DNA from: Anaerolineae bacterium | GTDB taxonomy: Bacteria; Chloroflexota; Anaerolineae; Promineifilales; Promineifilaceae | DNA length: 64,000 bases | Reading direction: 5' to 3' | NCBI GenBank assembly: GCA_023382655.1 | Contig: JAHDWK010000002.1 | Span: 186,001 to 250,000 of the forward strand | Shown here: piece after piece, positions 36,211 to 46,488 of the stretch | Numbering within the stretch: the stretch's first letter is position 1 | Layout of the letters: each line of letters begins with the position of its first letter | Notes under the pieces: model-generated | Databases searched by the model: none | What the model saw: only the letters and a program-made list of their open reading frames with translations | What the model was told of the DNA's origin: nothing | Program-made: the position numbers and the translations under genes

Positions 36211-36486
36211 TTAACTCTGTGTCTGTTGTGCTGCCGCTAATGCCGCCATCAAACGACCTTTGCGCCGGGACGCATTACGTGGATGGATGACGCTCTTACG
36301 CGCCGCCTTATCCAACGTCTTGTATGCCTCGTTAGCCGCTTCTTGCGCTTCATCAAACTTACCTTCCGTCATGAGACGGTTCGCTTTCTTGATGTAGGTA
36401 CGAGCTGATGACCGGTACTGCCGGTTGCTGGCTGTTCTTTTTTTGGTTTGCCGTATCCGCTTCTTTGCAGATTCTGTATTAGCCAA
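36211..36486 (-). CDS. rpsT: 30S ribosomal protein bS20
   Basis: A 91-residue basic protein ('MANTESAKKRIRQTKKRTASNRQYRSSARTYIKKA' to 'HPRNASRRKGRLMAAL'). It is a helical bundle that binds 16S rRNA early in assembly. The start is TTG at 36486, with GGAGG 9 nt upstream (GGAGGTTAAGGACATTG); no ATG alternative exists. Confidence 0.95.
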   Translation of the reverse strand: MANTESAKKRIRQTKKRTASNRQYRSSARTYIKKANRLMTEGKFDEAQEAANEAYKTLDKAARKSVIHPRNASRRKGRLMAALAAAQQTQS

Positions 36487-36574
36487 TGTCCTTAACCTCC
36501 AAAAATGTAATGTAGTCTGCTTTTGACTACCAATATCCAGCTTCAGGGAAGTCTGGAAGCGTGAGAGCGACGGG

Positions 36575-36603
36575 ATAATAACATATCCCCTTTACCGATG
36601 CAA
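36575..36603 (-). promoter_or_regulatory. Promoter of rpsT
   Basis: On the - strand TTGCAT (36598-36603) and TATTAT (36575-36580) are 17 nt apart, about 90 nt before the TTG start. Confidence 0.7.
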
Positions 36604-36690
36604 AAACTCTGCGTTTGTGTGCAGCTACAACCTTCGCCGCGCCGGTAAAACTAACGTAAAATGAGTGGTGTATTTGAGGAGAATAAGCTC

Positions 36691-39600
36691 ATGATTAAAC
36701 GCTCTCACACCTACCGGAAATATCATCCGCACCTGCTGTTGGCGAGTATGCTGCTGGTACTCACGGCCGTTAGCATCACCTACGCCCAATCCGATGATCC
36801 CGCTTCCTTGCCACCACCTGACAGCGTCACCATCGCCGGTACCATTCAGCCACAGCTTGGCTGCTCCGGCGAATGGAACACCACCTGTACTGAATCACAA
36901 TTGGTGTACAGCGCCGAAGACGATTTGTGGCTGGCTACCTTTGAGCTGGCAGCCGGGGATTACGAATACAAAGCCGCTCTTAACGGCAGTTGGGATGATA
37001 ACTACGGTCTCAATGCCGAATACTACGGCCCCAATATTCCCCTAACGGTTGCCGAAGATGGCCCTGTCACCTTCTGGTATGACCACAAAACCCGTTGGGT
37101 ATCAGACAATATTAACAGTCTTATCGCCAATGTGCCGGGCAGCTTTCAAGACGAAATTGGCTGCCCTGGTGAGTGGGCGCCGGATTGCCTGCGTTCTCTG
37201 TTGCAAGACCCCAACGGTGATGGCATCTATACTTTCATCACTGGCCTGATTCCCGCCGGAGAGTATGAAGCCAAAGTCGCTATTGGCCAGAGTTTAGATG
37301 AAAATTATGGCGTGGACGGGGTTGCGGATGGCGCAAACATCCCCTTCACTGTTGGTGAAGGACAGGCTGTCATCTTCACCTTTGATCCGGCTACGCAGGT
37401 GATCACCGTTGAGACAACAGACGAAATTCCGGCAGGATTGATTACATCGCTGGATCAGGTGGGCGGAACAGGCGGCAGTTTGCCATCGCCCGCCGCCCCA
37501 TTTCCTGATCAGGCGGTTATTCCCGGCACAATTCAAAGTGTATTGGGGTGTTCCGGCGATTGGCAGCCGGAGTGTGAAGTGACGGCGTTGACGTTTGACG
37601 AAGAGGATCAGGTCTGGACGGCCGTCTTTGACATCCCTGCCGGTAGTTATGAATACAAAGTGGCGCTCAATGGCAATTGGGATGTCAACTTTGGCCTGAA
37701 CGCGGAACCGGGCGGCGCGAATATCCCGCTGGTGCTGGCGGAGGACACGGCCGTTACCTACTACTTCGACCACAATACCGGCTGGGTGGCAGACAGTGTC
37801 AATCACCTCATCGCCAACGTACCCGGCGACTTCCAGAGCGAAATTGGCTGCCCTGACGACTGGCAGCCCGACTGTTTGCGCTCCTGGCTGCAAGACCCCG
37901 ATGGCGACGGCACGTTTACTTTCCAGACCGTCAGCATCCCCGCTGGCAGTTATGAAGCCAAAGTAGCCGTCAACCAGAGTTGGGATGAAAACTACGGCGA
38001 GAGCGGCGCGACCGGCGGCGCTAACATCCCCTTTGCCGTGCCCGAAGATGGCACACTTGTTACCTTCACCTGGAACAGTGACAGCAAACTGTTGACCATT
38101 GGCGTGGGCGCGGGCGCCGGCCCCACAGGCAACCTGGCCGAGCAACGGGCACATTGGGTGCATGAAGACCTCATTTTGTGGGATGTAGACGCTGCTGACG
38201 GCAACCAATACTTTTTCCATTATGACCCGGCGGGTAATGCCTTTTCGCTGACGCCGACGGGTATGAGTGGGGGCACGGCCGTACCCCTCACCGTTTTGCC
38301 CGATGGTATCCCCGACGAGATTGCCGCCCGCTTCCCCCATTTGCGGAATGCCGTTGCTTTGCAGTTGGCGGCAGACGACTTGGGGTTTGTGCGGATTGCA
38401 TTGAAGGGGCAGACGGCCGTGTCTGCCCAAACCGCCGACGGCCAGATACTCGACGCCACCGGGCTGCAAATCCCTGGCGTGTTGGATGATTTATATGCTT
38501 ACGACGGTGAATTGGGCATTACCTGGGATGGTGATATTCCTACCCTGCGCGTGTGGGCGCCCACCGCCCGGTTGGTGCGGCTGCACCTGTTTGACGACAG
38601 CAATCCCAACACACGTGCCCAGATCTCACCTATGCGTGTAGACTCCAATACCGGCGTCTGGTCCATTACCGGCGAACCAGAGTGGAAAGGGAAGTATTAC
38701 CTGTATGAAGTGCAGGTCTATGTGCCATCTGAAGGCAGCGTGCAGACAAATCTCGTGACCGATCCCTACAGTTTCAGCCTGGCGCAGAACTCTCGCCGCA
38801 GTCAAATTGTAGACTTGAACGACGCCGCGCTCATGCCAGATGGGTGGGAGACGCTGGAAAAACCCGCACTTGCAGCCCCCGAAGATATTGTGTTGTATGA
38901 ACTGCACATGCGCGACTTCAGCGTCAATGACCCCACCGTGCCGGATGAACTGAAGGGCACGTATCTGGCGTTCACGGTGGCCGATTCGTTGGGCATGACG
39001 CACCTGCGCCGCCTGGCCGAGGCCGGCTTGACACACATTCACCTGCTGCCCACCTTTGATATTGCCACCATCAATGAAGATAAGACGACCTGGCAAAGCC
39101 CGGCATTTGCCGAATTGGCCGGCTTCCCGCCCGATTCGGAAGAACAACAGGCATTGGTGGAAGCAGCGGCGGAAACGGACGGTTTCAATTGGGGATATGA
39201 TCCTTTGCATTACACCGTACCCGAAGGCAGCTACGCTACCAACGCGGATGGCGCAGTGCGCATTTTGGAGTATCGTCAGATGGTGCAGGCGCTGAATCAG
39301 AGTGGGCTGCGGCTGGTGATGGATGTGGTCTATAACCACACCAATGCCGCCGGGCAAAGCGATTTTGCCGTGTTAGACCGCATTGTGCCCGGTTATTACC
39401 ATCGTCTAAATGCAGCGGGCAAAGTGGAACGGAGCACCTGCTGCGCCAATACCGCCAGCGAAAACGCCATGATGCGCAAACTCATGGTGGATTCGGTGCT
39501 GACCTGGGCGGAGGCGTATAAGGTGGATGGCTTCCGCTTTGACTTGATGGGGCATCATATGAAGGAGGATATGCTGGCGGTGCGGGCGGCGCTGGACGGT

Positions 39601-41007
39601 CTGACGGAAGCTGAAAATGGGGTGGAGGGCACGGCCGTGTACATCTATGGCGAAGGCTGGGATTTTGGCGAAGTAGCCGCAAATGCGCGCGGCGTCAACG
39701 CCACGCAGTTGAACATGGGCAGTACGGGCATTGGCACGTTTAACGACCGCATCCGGGACGCCATTCGCGGCGGCAATCCCTTTGGCGATTACCAGAATCA
39801 GGGTTTCATCAATGGTCTCTATTACGACCCCAACGAAATTGACCAGGGTAGCGAAGAACAACAATTAGCGCGTCTGCTGGAACTGACCGACCATCTCCGC
39901 GTGGGGTTGGCCGGGAATTTAGAGGCGTTTGAGTTTGTGGGCGCGGATGGTGAACCGACAACAGGACGGGCGGTGTTGTATAACGGCCAGTTTACAGGGT
40001 ATGCCCAGGACCCACAGGAGACAATCAATTACGCTTCGGCGCATGACAATGAGACGCTGTTTGATGCCATTCAGTACAAAGCGCCAGCGGGGACAACGGC
40101 CGTAGAGCGGGCGCAGATGCAGCAAATGGGGCTGAGCCTGGTGATGTTGGGGCAGGGCATTCCCTTCTTCCACGCCGGCAGTGACTTGTTGCGCTCCAAA
40201 GATTTTGACCGGGATAGTTATAACTCTGGCGATTGGTTTAACCGGCTGGATTTTAGCTATGAGACGAATAATTGGGGCGTGGGGCTGTCGGTTGCCAGCA
40301 AGAACCAGGAAAACTGGCCGCTGCAACAACCGCTGCTGGCTAATCCGGCGTTGGCCCCTGACGGTGAATTGATCCGGCAGACAACGGCGCATTTCCAGAC
40401 GATGCTGCAACTGCGCCACAGTTCGCCGCTCTTCCGCCTGCAAACGGCCGAGGAGATCATGGCCCGTTTGCAGTTTGACAATACTGGCCCTGACCAGATT
40501 CCCGGCCTGATTGTGATGAGTCTTTCTGACCAGGTGGGGACAGACTTAGACCCGCAGTTTGATCAGATTGTGGTGTTGTTTAACGCCAACGATGAGGCGC
40601 AAACCTTTATGATCAGCGAGTTGGCGGGCATGGAAATGGTCTTGCACCCGGTGTTGGCTGCCAGCAGCGACGGCCGTTACGCCGAAATGTCTTATGATGC
40701 TGCTTCTGGGGCGTTTGCCGTGCCGGGGCGTAGTACGGCCGTGTTTGTGCTGCCGGAAGTGGCAGACGCGGTGAGTGAAGAAGAAACGGCGGCAGTTATA
40801 GAAGAAGCGAGTGAGGAGACGGTGGTGGAAACGGCCGCTTCGACTCCGCTCAGTGCAGGCGTGACGCCCCAACCCGAACCAACTTCAGCGCCCGCAGCCA
40901 ATAGTGAAGAATCCGGCTTGTCACCCATTTGGGGTATAGCCGGCATTGGTTTGCTTGTTGCCCTGGTGCTGGCCTTTTTTGGCATTCGCCGCCGACAAGG
41001 CGCATAA
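36691..41007 (+). CDS. Large surface-anchored pullulanase-type glycoside hydrolase (GH13)
   Basis: A 1438-residue exported enzyme for alpha-1,6-linked glucans (pullulan, starch, glycogen branches). A signal peptide ends near 'ITYAQ'. Residues ~45-230 and ~270-470 each hold two 'GxxGEW...' X25-like modules, a duplicated pair. An N2/CBM48-type module follows, then GH13: 'VMDVVYNHT' (~875), 'VDGFRFDLMGHH' (nucleophile Asp, ~944), 'GEGWDF' (acid Glu, ~986), 'SAHDNETL' (~1115). A C-terminal Thr/Pro/Glu linker and 'GIAGIGLLVALVLAFFGIRRRQGA' (~1410-1438) form a membrane anchor. GAGGAG precedes ATG 36691; 36661 is a weaker alternative. Confidence 0.92.
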   Translation: MIKRSHTYRKYHPHLLLASMLLVLTAVSITYAQSDDPASLPPPDSVTIAGTIQPQLGCSGEWNTTCTESQLVYSAEDDLWLATFELAAGDYEYKAALNGSWDDNYGLNAEYYGPNIPLTVAEDGPVTFWYDHKTRWVSDNINSLIANVPGSFQDEIGCPGEWAPDCLRSLLQDPNGDGIYTFITGLIPAGEYEAKVAIGQSLDENYGVDGVADGANIPFTVGEGQAVIFTFDPATQVITVETTDEIPAGLITSLDQVGGTGGSLPSPAAPFPDQAVIPGTIQSVLGCSGDWQPECEVTALTFDEEDQVWTAVFDIPAGSYEYKVALNGNWDVNFGLNAEPGGANIPLVLAEDTAVTYYFDHNTGWVADSVNHLIANVPGDFQSEIGCPDDWQPDCLRSWLQDPDGDGTFTFQTVSIPAGSYEAKVAVNQSWDENYGESGATGGANIPFAVPEDGTLVTFTWNSDSKLLTIGVGAGAGPTGNLAEQRAHWVHEDLILWDVDAADGNQYFFHYDPAGNAFSLTPTGMSGGTAVPLTVLPDGIPDEIAARFPHLRNAVALQLAADDLGFVRIALKGQTAVSAQTADGQILDATGLQIPGVLDDLYAYDGELGITWDGDIPTLRVWAPTARLVRLHLFDDSNPNTRAQISPMRVDSNTGVWSITGEPEWKGKYYLYEVQVYVPSEGSVQTNLVTDPYSFSLAQNSRRSQIVDLNDAALMPDGWETLEKPALAAPEDIVLYELHMRDFSVNDPTVPDELKGTYLAFTVADSLGMTHLRRLAEAGLTHIHLLPTFDIATINEDKTTWQSPAFAELAGFPPDSEEQQALVEAAAETDGFNWGYDPLHYTVPEGSYATNADGAVRILEYRQMVQALNQSGLRLVMDVVYNHTNAAGQSDFAVLDRIVPGYYHRLNAAGKVERSTCCANTASENAMMRKLMVDSVLTWAEAYKVDGFRFDLMGHHMKEDMLAVRAALDGLTEAENGVEGTAVYIYGEGWDFGEVAANARGVNATQLNMGSTGIGTFNDRIRDAIRGGNPFGDYQNQGFINGLYYDPNEIDQGSEEQQLARLLELTDHLRVGLAGNLEAFEFVGADGEPTTGRAVLYNGQFTGYAQDPQETINYASAHDNETLFDAIQYKAPAGTTAVERAQMQQMGLSLVMLGQGIPFFHAGSDLLRSKDFDRDSYNSGDWFNRLDFSYETNNWGVGLSVASKNQENWPLQQPLLANPALAPDGELIRQTTAHFQTMLQLRHSSPLFRLQTAEEIMARLQFDNTGPDQIPGLIVMSLSDQVGTDLDPQFDQIVVLFNANDEAQTFMISELAGMEMVLHPVLAASSDGRYAEMSYDAASGAFAVPGRSTAVFVLPEVADAVSEEETAAVIEEASEETVVETAASTPLSAGVTPQPEPTSAPAANSEESGLSPIWGIAGIGLLVALVLAFFGIRRRQGA
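40846..40868. repeat. Dispersed short repeat in pullulanase linker
   Basis: CTTCGACTCCGCTCAGTGCAG encodes STPLSA in frame within the linker before the membrane anchor. It differs from the repeat at 25477 mainly at the central three bases and one later base. Confidence 0.6.
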
Positions 41008-41014
41008 ACATATA

Positions 41015-41048
41015 AGGTGCGACGCACTTTCTTAAGTGCGCCGCACCT
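41015..41048. repeat. 15-bp hairpin, AGGTGCG(A/G)CGCACTT arms
   Basis: AGGTGCGACGCACTT (41015-41029) and AAGTGCGCCGCACCT (41034-41048) pair with one mismatch and a 4-nt loop. It lies between the pullulanase stop and the small membrane gene. No T-run follows, so it is a REP-like palindrome or transcript stabiliser rather than a clear terminator. Confidence 0.75.
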
Positions 41049-41070
41049 CCGTAAAAAGGAGAAATCACTC

Positions 41071-41253
41071 ATGTTTTCAGCAGAAGCAATTACCCAGGCA
41101 TTTTCCATCTGGTTAGGGTCGGCCGCCGTTGGGCTGGCCTTTGCCCTGCTCATTGCCCTATTCAGCCCTCGTAGTGACCAGGCTGCCGAACCACACGGCG
41201 ACCATGGGGCGCATGGGCATGATGACCACGCCCACGACGAAATGCATCATTAA
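41071..41253 (+). CDS. Small membrane protein with His/Asp-rich tail
   Basis: A 60-residue protein. Residues ~9-30 ('AFSIWLGSAAVGLAFALLIALF') are one membrane helix, and the tail 'HGDHGAHGHDDHAHDEMHH' is extremely rich in His and Asp. The tail looks like a metal-binding sensor or buffer for zinc, nickel or copper, but no transporter is adjacent. AAAAAGGAG lies 11 nt before ATG 41071; the in-frame 41017 start would translate the upstream hairpin. Unrecognised family. Confidence 0.7.
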   Translation: MFSAEAITQAFSIWLGSAAVGLAFALLIALFSPRSDQAAEPHGDHGAHGHDDHAHDEMHH

Positions 41254-41258
41254 GACTC

Positions 41259-41330
41259 GTTAGACGAAGTCCGAAGCCCGAAGTCCGATGTCGGATTTCG
41301 GGCTTATAACTTCGGACTTTGGACTTCGTT
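41259..41330. repeat. GAAGTCCGA/TCGGACTTC word array before gyrB
   Basis: Direct units GAAGTCCGAAGCCCGAAGTCCG are followed by inverse units CGGATTTCGGGC and CTTCGGACTTTGGACTTCG. The array sits in the gap before gyrB. Confidence 0.65.
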
Positions 41331-41392
41331 TCCTCCCCCCAAAAAAACCTGAGAAAACTCAACATAATACCCCGCCAAAGTCGCTTGTCAGG

Positions 41393-41409
41393 GGCAGGTG
41401 TGGTAAAAT
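41393..41409 (+). promoter_or_regulatory. Extended -10 promoter-like element before gyrB
   Basis: CAGGTGTGGTAAAAT includes TG-N-TAAAAT, about 50 nt before the gyrB start. A nearly identical stretch (CAGGTGTGTTAAAAT) lies at 43575-43589, upstream of the first transposon cargo gene. Confidence 0.5.
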
Positions 41410-41427
41410 TCTGCCTGGCAAAATTAG

Positions 41428-43389
<1,962 letters not shown>

Positions 43390-43395
43390 CCCAAG

Positions 43396-43400
43396 ACCTG
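43396..43400. other. Left target-site duplication ACCTG
   Basis: ACCTG flanks the left transposon end. The identical pentamer flanks the right end at 59889-59893. Five-bp duplications are characteristic of Tn7 and Tn5053-type transposition. Confidence 0.9.
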
Positions 43401-43426
43401 TGTAGGATTTCATCTTGATTGAGAAT
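43401..43426. repeat. Left terminal inverted repeat
   Basis: Terminal sequence TGTAGGATTTCATC ending in TTGAGAAT-type bases. It matches the reverse complement of 59863-59888 at 21 of 26 positions. Confidence 0.9.
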
Positions 43427-43515
43427 TGTTTCACTGAGACTGAGAGTCGTTTCATCCTGGTTGAGAATACGTTTCACCGAAATTGAGAATGGTGTTTCAT
43501 TTTGATTGAGAATAC
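43406..43515. repeat. Left-end array of five probable TnsB-binding sites
   Basis: Five direct copies of a unit of the form TTTCA-N8-9-GAGAAT begin at 43408, 43429, 43450, 43472 and 43495, a 21-23 bp period, about two helical turns. The second copy ends GAGAGT. The dense, touching arrangement is like the right end of Tn7. A CRISPR array is ruled out because the copies are adjacent with no spacers and are imperfect. Confidence 0.85.
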
Positions 43516-43574
43516 CCTACCTTAAAGAAACGTTGAGCATTAGACCATGGTATGGGTTGTTACTCGCCTCAGGT

Positions 43575-43589
43575 CAGGTGTGTTAAAAT
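43575..43589 (+). promoter_or_regulatory. Promoter-like element for TIGR04255 operon
   Basis: CAGGTGTGTTAAAAT about 45 nt before the first cargo gene. It is nearly identical to the element before gyrB (41393-41409) and contains TG-N-TAAAAT spacing. Confidence 0.5.
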
Positions 43590-43633
43590 GCTTGTATTGT
43601 CGTCCATAATGTAAACAAGCCCATAGGTAAAAT

Positions 43634-44428
43634 ATGCCTTTCCCTAATAAACCACGTGTGATATATGATAAAAACCCCCTTGATCAGGTCATATGCCAGC
43701 TAAGGTTTCCACCTGTCTTGAGGATCGATTCTGAGATTCCAGCTAGTTTTCAAGACAGAATTCGTGCAGAATTCTCGAATTTTTCTGAAAAAGCAGAGAT
43801 TAGATTAGAAATGCCAGGAGAAATGAAAGAAGTTGTTCCGCCGGAAATTCTCAGGCGATTACTTCAATCTACCCCCCGCAAGAATTATGAATTCTCGTCA
43901 GAAGATGGCTTGTGGAAATTAAATCTGACTCGTAGTTTTATTGCATTAACGGCTAGCAGGTATGAACGATGGGAGAGCTTCAAGGAGAAATTACAGCTTC
44001 CCTTACAAGCCCTGATCGACATCTATGCCCCAACTTATTTTTCGAGAATTGGCTTAAGGTATATAGACGTAATAAGACCTTCGCAGTTAAATCTCCAAAA
44101 CTATAGCTGGATTGACTTGTTGCAGCCTTACATCTTGGGTATGCTAGCGTCACCCGATGTAGGAGAACATATTAGATCTTTTGAGAGCAGACATGATGTT
44201 GATCTGGCTGACGGAGAAAGCAAGGTTAGGATAGTTACTCGTTTTGTAACAGTAGAAGATAATAATGAGTTGTGTTACATGATTGACAGCGATTTCTTCA
44301 ATACGAACAAAACTGAAATCACTGACACTTTAGACAAACTCGATTTCTTCAGCCTTCGAGGCACTAGATTGTTTCAGTGGTGCATCACTGAGCAACTTCA
44401 TGATGCCATGGAGCCTCAACGCATATGA
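43634..44428 (+). CDS. TIGR04255 family protein
   Basis: A 264-residue protein of the TIGR04255 family, sporadically distributed and often found in mobile or defence loci with no known biochemical role. The diagnostic start 'VIYDKNPLDQVICQLRFPPVL' and the later 'FSRIGLRYIDVIRP' and 'VEDNNELCYMIDSDFF' fit. It is AT-rich with no ACGGCCGT, unlike the chromosome. The next gene starts in an ATGA overlap, so a three-gene operon is likely. Unknown function; I do not call it a toxin. Confidence 0.7.
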   Translation: MPFPNKPRVIYDKNPLDQVICQLRFPPVLRIDSEIPASFQDRIRAEFSNFSEKAEIRLEMPGEMKEVVPPEILRRLLQSTPRKNYEFSSEDGLWKLNLTRSFIALTASRYERWESFKEKLQLPLQALIDIYAPTYFSRIGLRYIDVIRPSQLNLQNYSWIDLLQPYILGMLASPDVGEHIRSFESRHDVDLADGESKVRIVTRFVTVEDNNELCYMIDSDFFNTNKTEITDTLDKLDFFSLRGTRLFQWCITEQLHDAMEPQRI

Positions 44429-44937
44429 TCACCTATGCCCAAGAAACAGACTTTGAGGAGCGGGTCGTCGTGCCAGATGCTTTCATCAGAGTACCTATTC
44501 CGATGATTGCAACAGACGCGACTATCGGAAGTACTCTCAGCTTTTATCATTTATTGGCATGGGAGCAAGATCTATTCAGTAATACTTGGCGGGTAGTGGA
44601 GCAGATCGAAAATCAAGAAGTTGCCAGAGGTGCCAGAGAATTGTTACGCATTATTGAAGAGTTGGTGTCAATACTTCGTGAGACCGGGTTTGACCTTAAT
44701 AACTTGCCTCCATTGCATGCCTTCTTGGTCAACGATGGTTCGATATTGTTTGAATGGATATCTAGTGACTTTAGAGTGGGTTTTAGTGTTGAACCAGACC
44801 TCAATGAATCTGGATGGTATTTGGTCTCAAATAAAAGACTAGGGGAAATTAGTGCATCTGGTTATTTAGAAGGTGCTGATATAGAGAAAAGAAAACTGGT
44901 CATGTGGCTTCTCACCTATATATTTTTACTTTCTTAA
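44425..44937 (+). CDS. Hypothetical cargo protein paired with TIGR04255 gene
   Basis: A 170-residue protein starting in an ATGA overlap with the previous stop. Residues ~108-150 contain 'NDGSILFEWISSDFRVGFSVEPDLNESGWYLV', a GSIxxEW motif of the kind seen in small partner proteins of mobile loci. No catalytic motif is visible. AT-rich. It is probably translated with the TIGR04255 gene. Confidence 0.55.
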   Translation: MITYAQETDFEERVVVPDAFIRVPIPMIATDATIGSTLSFYHLLAWEQDLFSNTWRVVEQIENQEVARGARELLRIIEELVSILRETGFDLNNLPPLHAFLVNDGSILFEWISSDFRVGFSVEPDLNESGWYLVSNKRLGEISASGYLEGADIEKRKLVMWLLTYIFLLS

Positions 44938-44946
44938 GATGCATCT

Positions 44947-45366
44947 ATGTCATACCCAGACAATTGTTTACGTGGTGTTCCCAATGGAACTTATTTGATT
45001 GAAGATGGGTCAGTGGGAGCGCATCTATTTCATTTTGAGGAAACATATTCGAGAGGGGATGGATGGATAGAGCAATCTGTTAATTGGGAAGACGATGGTA
45101 ATGCTCTTGTCATAACTCTCAGCCAACATAGAGAGAACGGGGAATTGCAATTTAAGGCAGGAGCAGTAAGGATACCTTGTGCCGAACTTGATAGGTTAAG
45201 TAAACAACCAACTGTATCTGGAATCCTTACATATGAGCGGCGCCCTCTTGAAAATAATCCATATCATGGCAATCTCTTGCTCAAATCTGATGTGCCAAAA
45301 CCAACAATGAAAAAGATTGCAGCCGGCATTGCGTTAATTGTCTCTGAAGTAATAGCCCGGTCCTAG
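44947..45366 (+). CDS. Hypothetical cargo protein
   Basis: A 139-residue protein, third in the operon, 9 nt after the previous stop. No family is recognised. It looks like a mixed alpha/beta domain, with a C-terminal amphipathic or hydrophobic helix ('MKKIAAGIALIVSEVIARS') that might be a weak membrane segment. AT-rich like its neighbours. Confidence 0.5.
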   Translation: MSYPDNCLRGVPNGTYLIEDGSVGAHLFHFEETYSRGDGWIEQSVNWEDDGNALVITLSQHRENGELQFKAGAVRIPCAELDRLSKQPTVSGILTYERRPLENNPYHGNLLLKSDVPKPTMKKIAAGIALIVSEVIARS

Positions 45367-45431
45367 TATCTAGCCCTCTACGGCCGTTCCCCTCTCTCCC
45401 CACCTCAATCACCCTCCCAAAGAAACGACAC

Positions 45432-45458
45432 AAAAAAAGCCGCCCATTGCTGAGCGGC
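45432..45458 (-). terminator. Terminator of the AlbA_2 gene
   Basis: On the - strand GCCGC, a 9-nt loop, GCGGC followed by TTTTTTT, 9 nt beyond the stop of the gene at 45467. Confidence 0.85.
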
Positions 45459-45466
45459 AGCTTAGA

Positions 45467-46447
45467 TTATGGCGAGGGTTGCGTTGTAGGGAAAGTCCAC
45501 CTATAACGTTCTCCATGTTCTGGCGCGGTAGGTACTAGCTCAGCCCTAATAATGCTTGCCTGTTCTGCATATACAGGAAGAAGGCTTACACGCATGGAAA
45601 CATGTGAGACATCATCTGCGACCTGAATGGCAGGAGCATCATTGAATGACACTACAGCTTCGCCTAACAGTATCAGTCTGCCTGGCCCATAAAGTAGAGC
45701 TTCATCGGATGTTGACTCGATAGTCTTAGATTGAACACTCGAACCACGAGAACCGTAACGGATGGGAGGCCCTAATGCGATCTTTTGAAACGTAATAGTA
45801 TCCCCATTGCTTTGAATAGTTATTGAAACTCCACAACGATGAAACGGAATTACGATAGCTTGCCCAACTTCTGTTTCGACATATAAATCAACATCTAGAT
45901 TCCATAAGTCGCTTTCTGTCTGTTCATATGCTCTGCAAGTTAATCCTCCCTTTAGCACTTCAAAAGCCAATTGGCTGCGAAGAGGTGAAAGCAATCTGAT
46001 CAACTGCTCTCTAGTTGCAGAATCAATTGCAGTTCCCTCACGCCAGGGCACTTCCCGTGATATAGACCCACTCCCGTCTGGATTTTTGACAACGAATGGC
46101 GCCCGGTCTGTCTCAAAAAGCAAGGCTACAATGACATTCCCTGCCACTGGCACGTTGATGTCTGTCATAAATGGAGCCAGTTCATTAAACTGCGATTTGA
46201 CCTGGGCATACCAATCAGCTAAATCCCCATGCTGGACACCAATGACCCCCCGTTTTTCATCAAGTCCAATAAGCCAGAGTATGGAAACTCCCCTTGCCGC
46301 GTTAGCATGACCCGCAATACGTCTGGCCGCTTTGCGAGCATCGGGCCAATCTGCCTTTAGTTCAACTCTGGCATCTTCGATAGGTTGGCCGTTCTTTACT
46401 TGGTCAACAAGTTTCAATGCCCAGGCTTCAATCTCATGGGATCTCAT
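45467..46447 (-). CDS. AlbA_2 / Schlafen-like ATP-binding domain protein
   Basis: A 326-residue protein. Residues ~24-115 ('ARVELKADWPDARKAARRIAGHANAARGVSILWLIGLDEKRGVIGVQ') match the Schlafen AlbA_2 domain, with the ELK motif and the 'xIAGhAN' helix, the class of ATP- or nucleic-acid-binding domains found in defence proteins. The rest is a beta-rich region not recognised. The start ATG 46447 has no clear Shine-Dalgarno. It is in the transposon cargo, opposite to the TIGR04255 operon. Confidence 0.75.
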   Translation of the reverse strand: MRSHEIEAWALKLVDQVKNGQPIEDARVELKADWPDARKAARRIAGHANAARGVSILWLIGLDEKRGVIGVQHGDLADWYAQVKSQFNELAPFMTDINVPVAGNVIVALLFETDRAPFVVKNPDGSGSISREVPWREGTAIDSATREQLIRLLSPLRSQLAFEVLKGGLTCRAYEQTESDLWNLDVDLYVETEVGQAIVIPFHRCGVSITIQSNGDTITFQKIALGPPIRYGSRGSSVQSKTIESTSDEALLYGPGRLILLGEAVVSFNDAPAIQVADDVSHVSMRVSLLPVYAEQASIIRAELVPTAPEHGERYRWTFPTTQPSP

Positions 46448-46488
46448 CTGATTTCTAAAGAGTTGTTGTTACTTTCGTGGTGACACAA

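Noticed and set aside
37294..38469. 391-codon antisense frame in the pullulanase
   Set aside because: Shadow of the GC-rich repeat modules with no supporting features.
43401..43515. CRISPR array at the transposon's left end
   Set aside because: The five units touch with no spacers and are imperfect. They match the inverse units at the other end, as TnsB sites do, and no cas gene is present.
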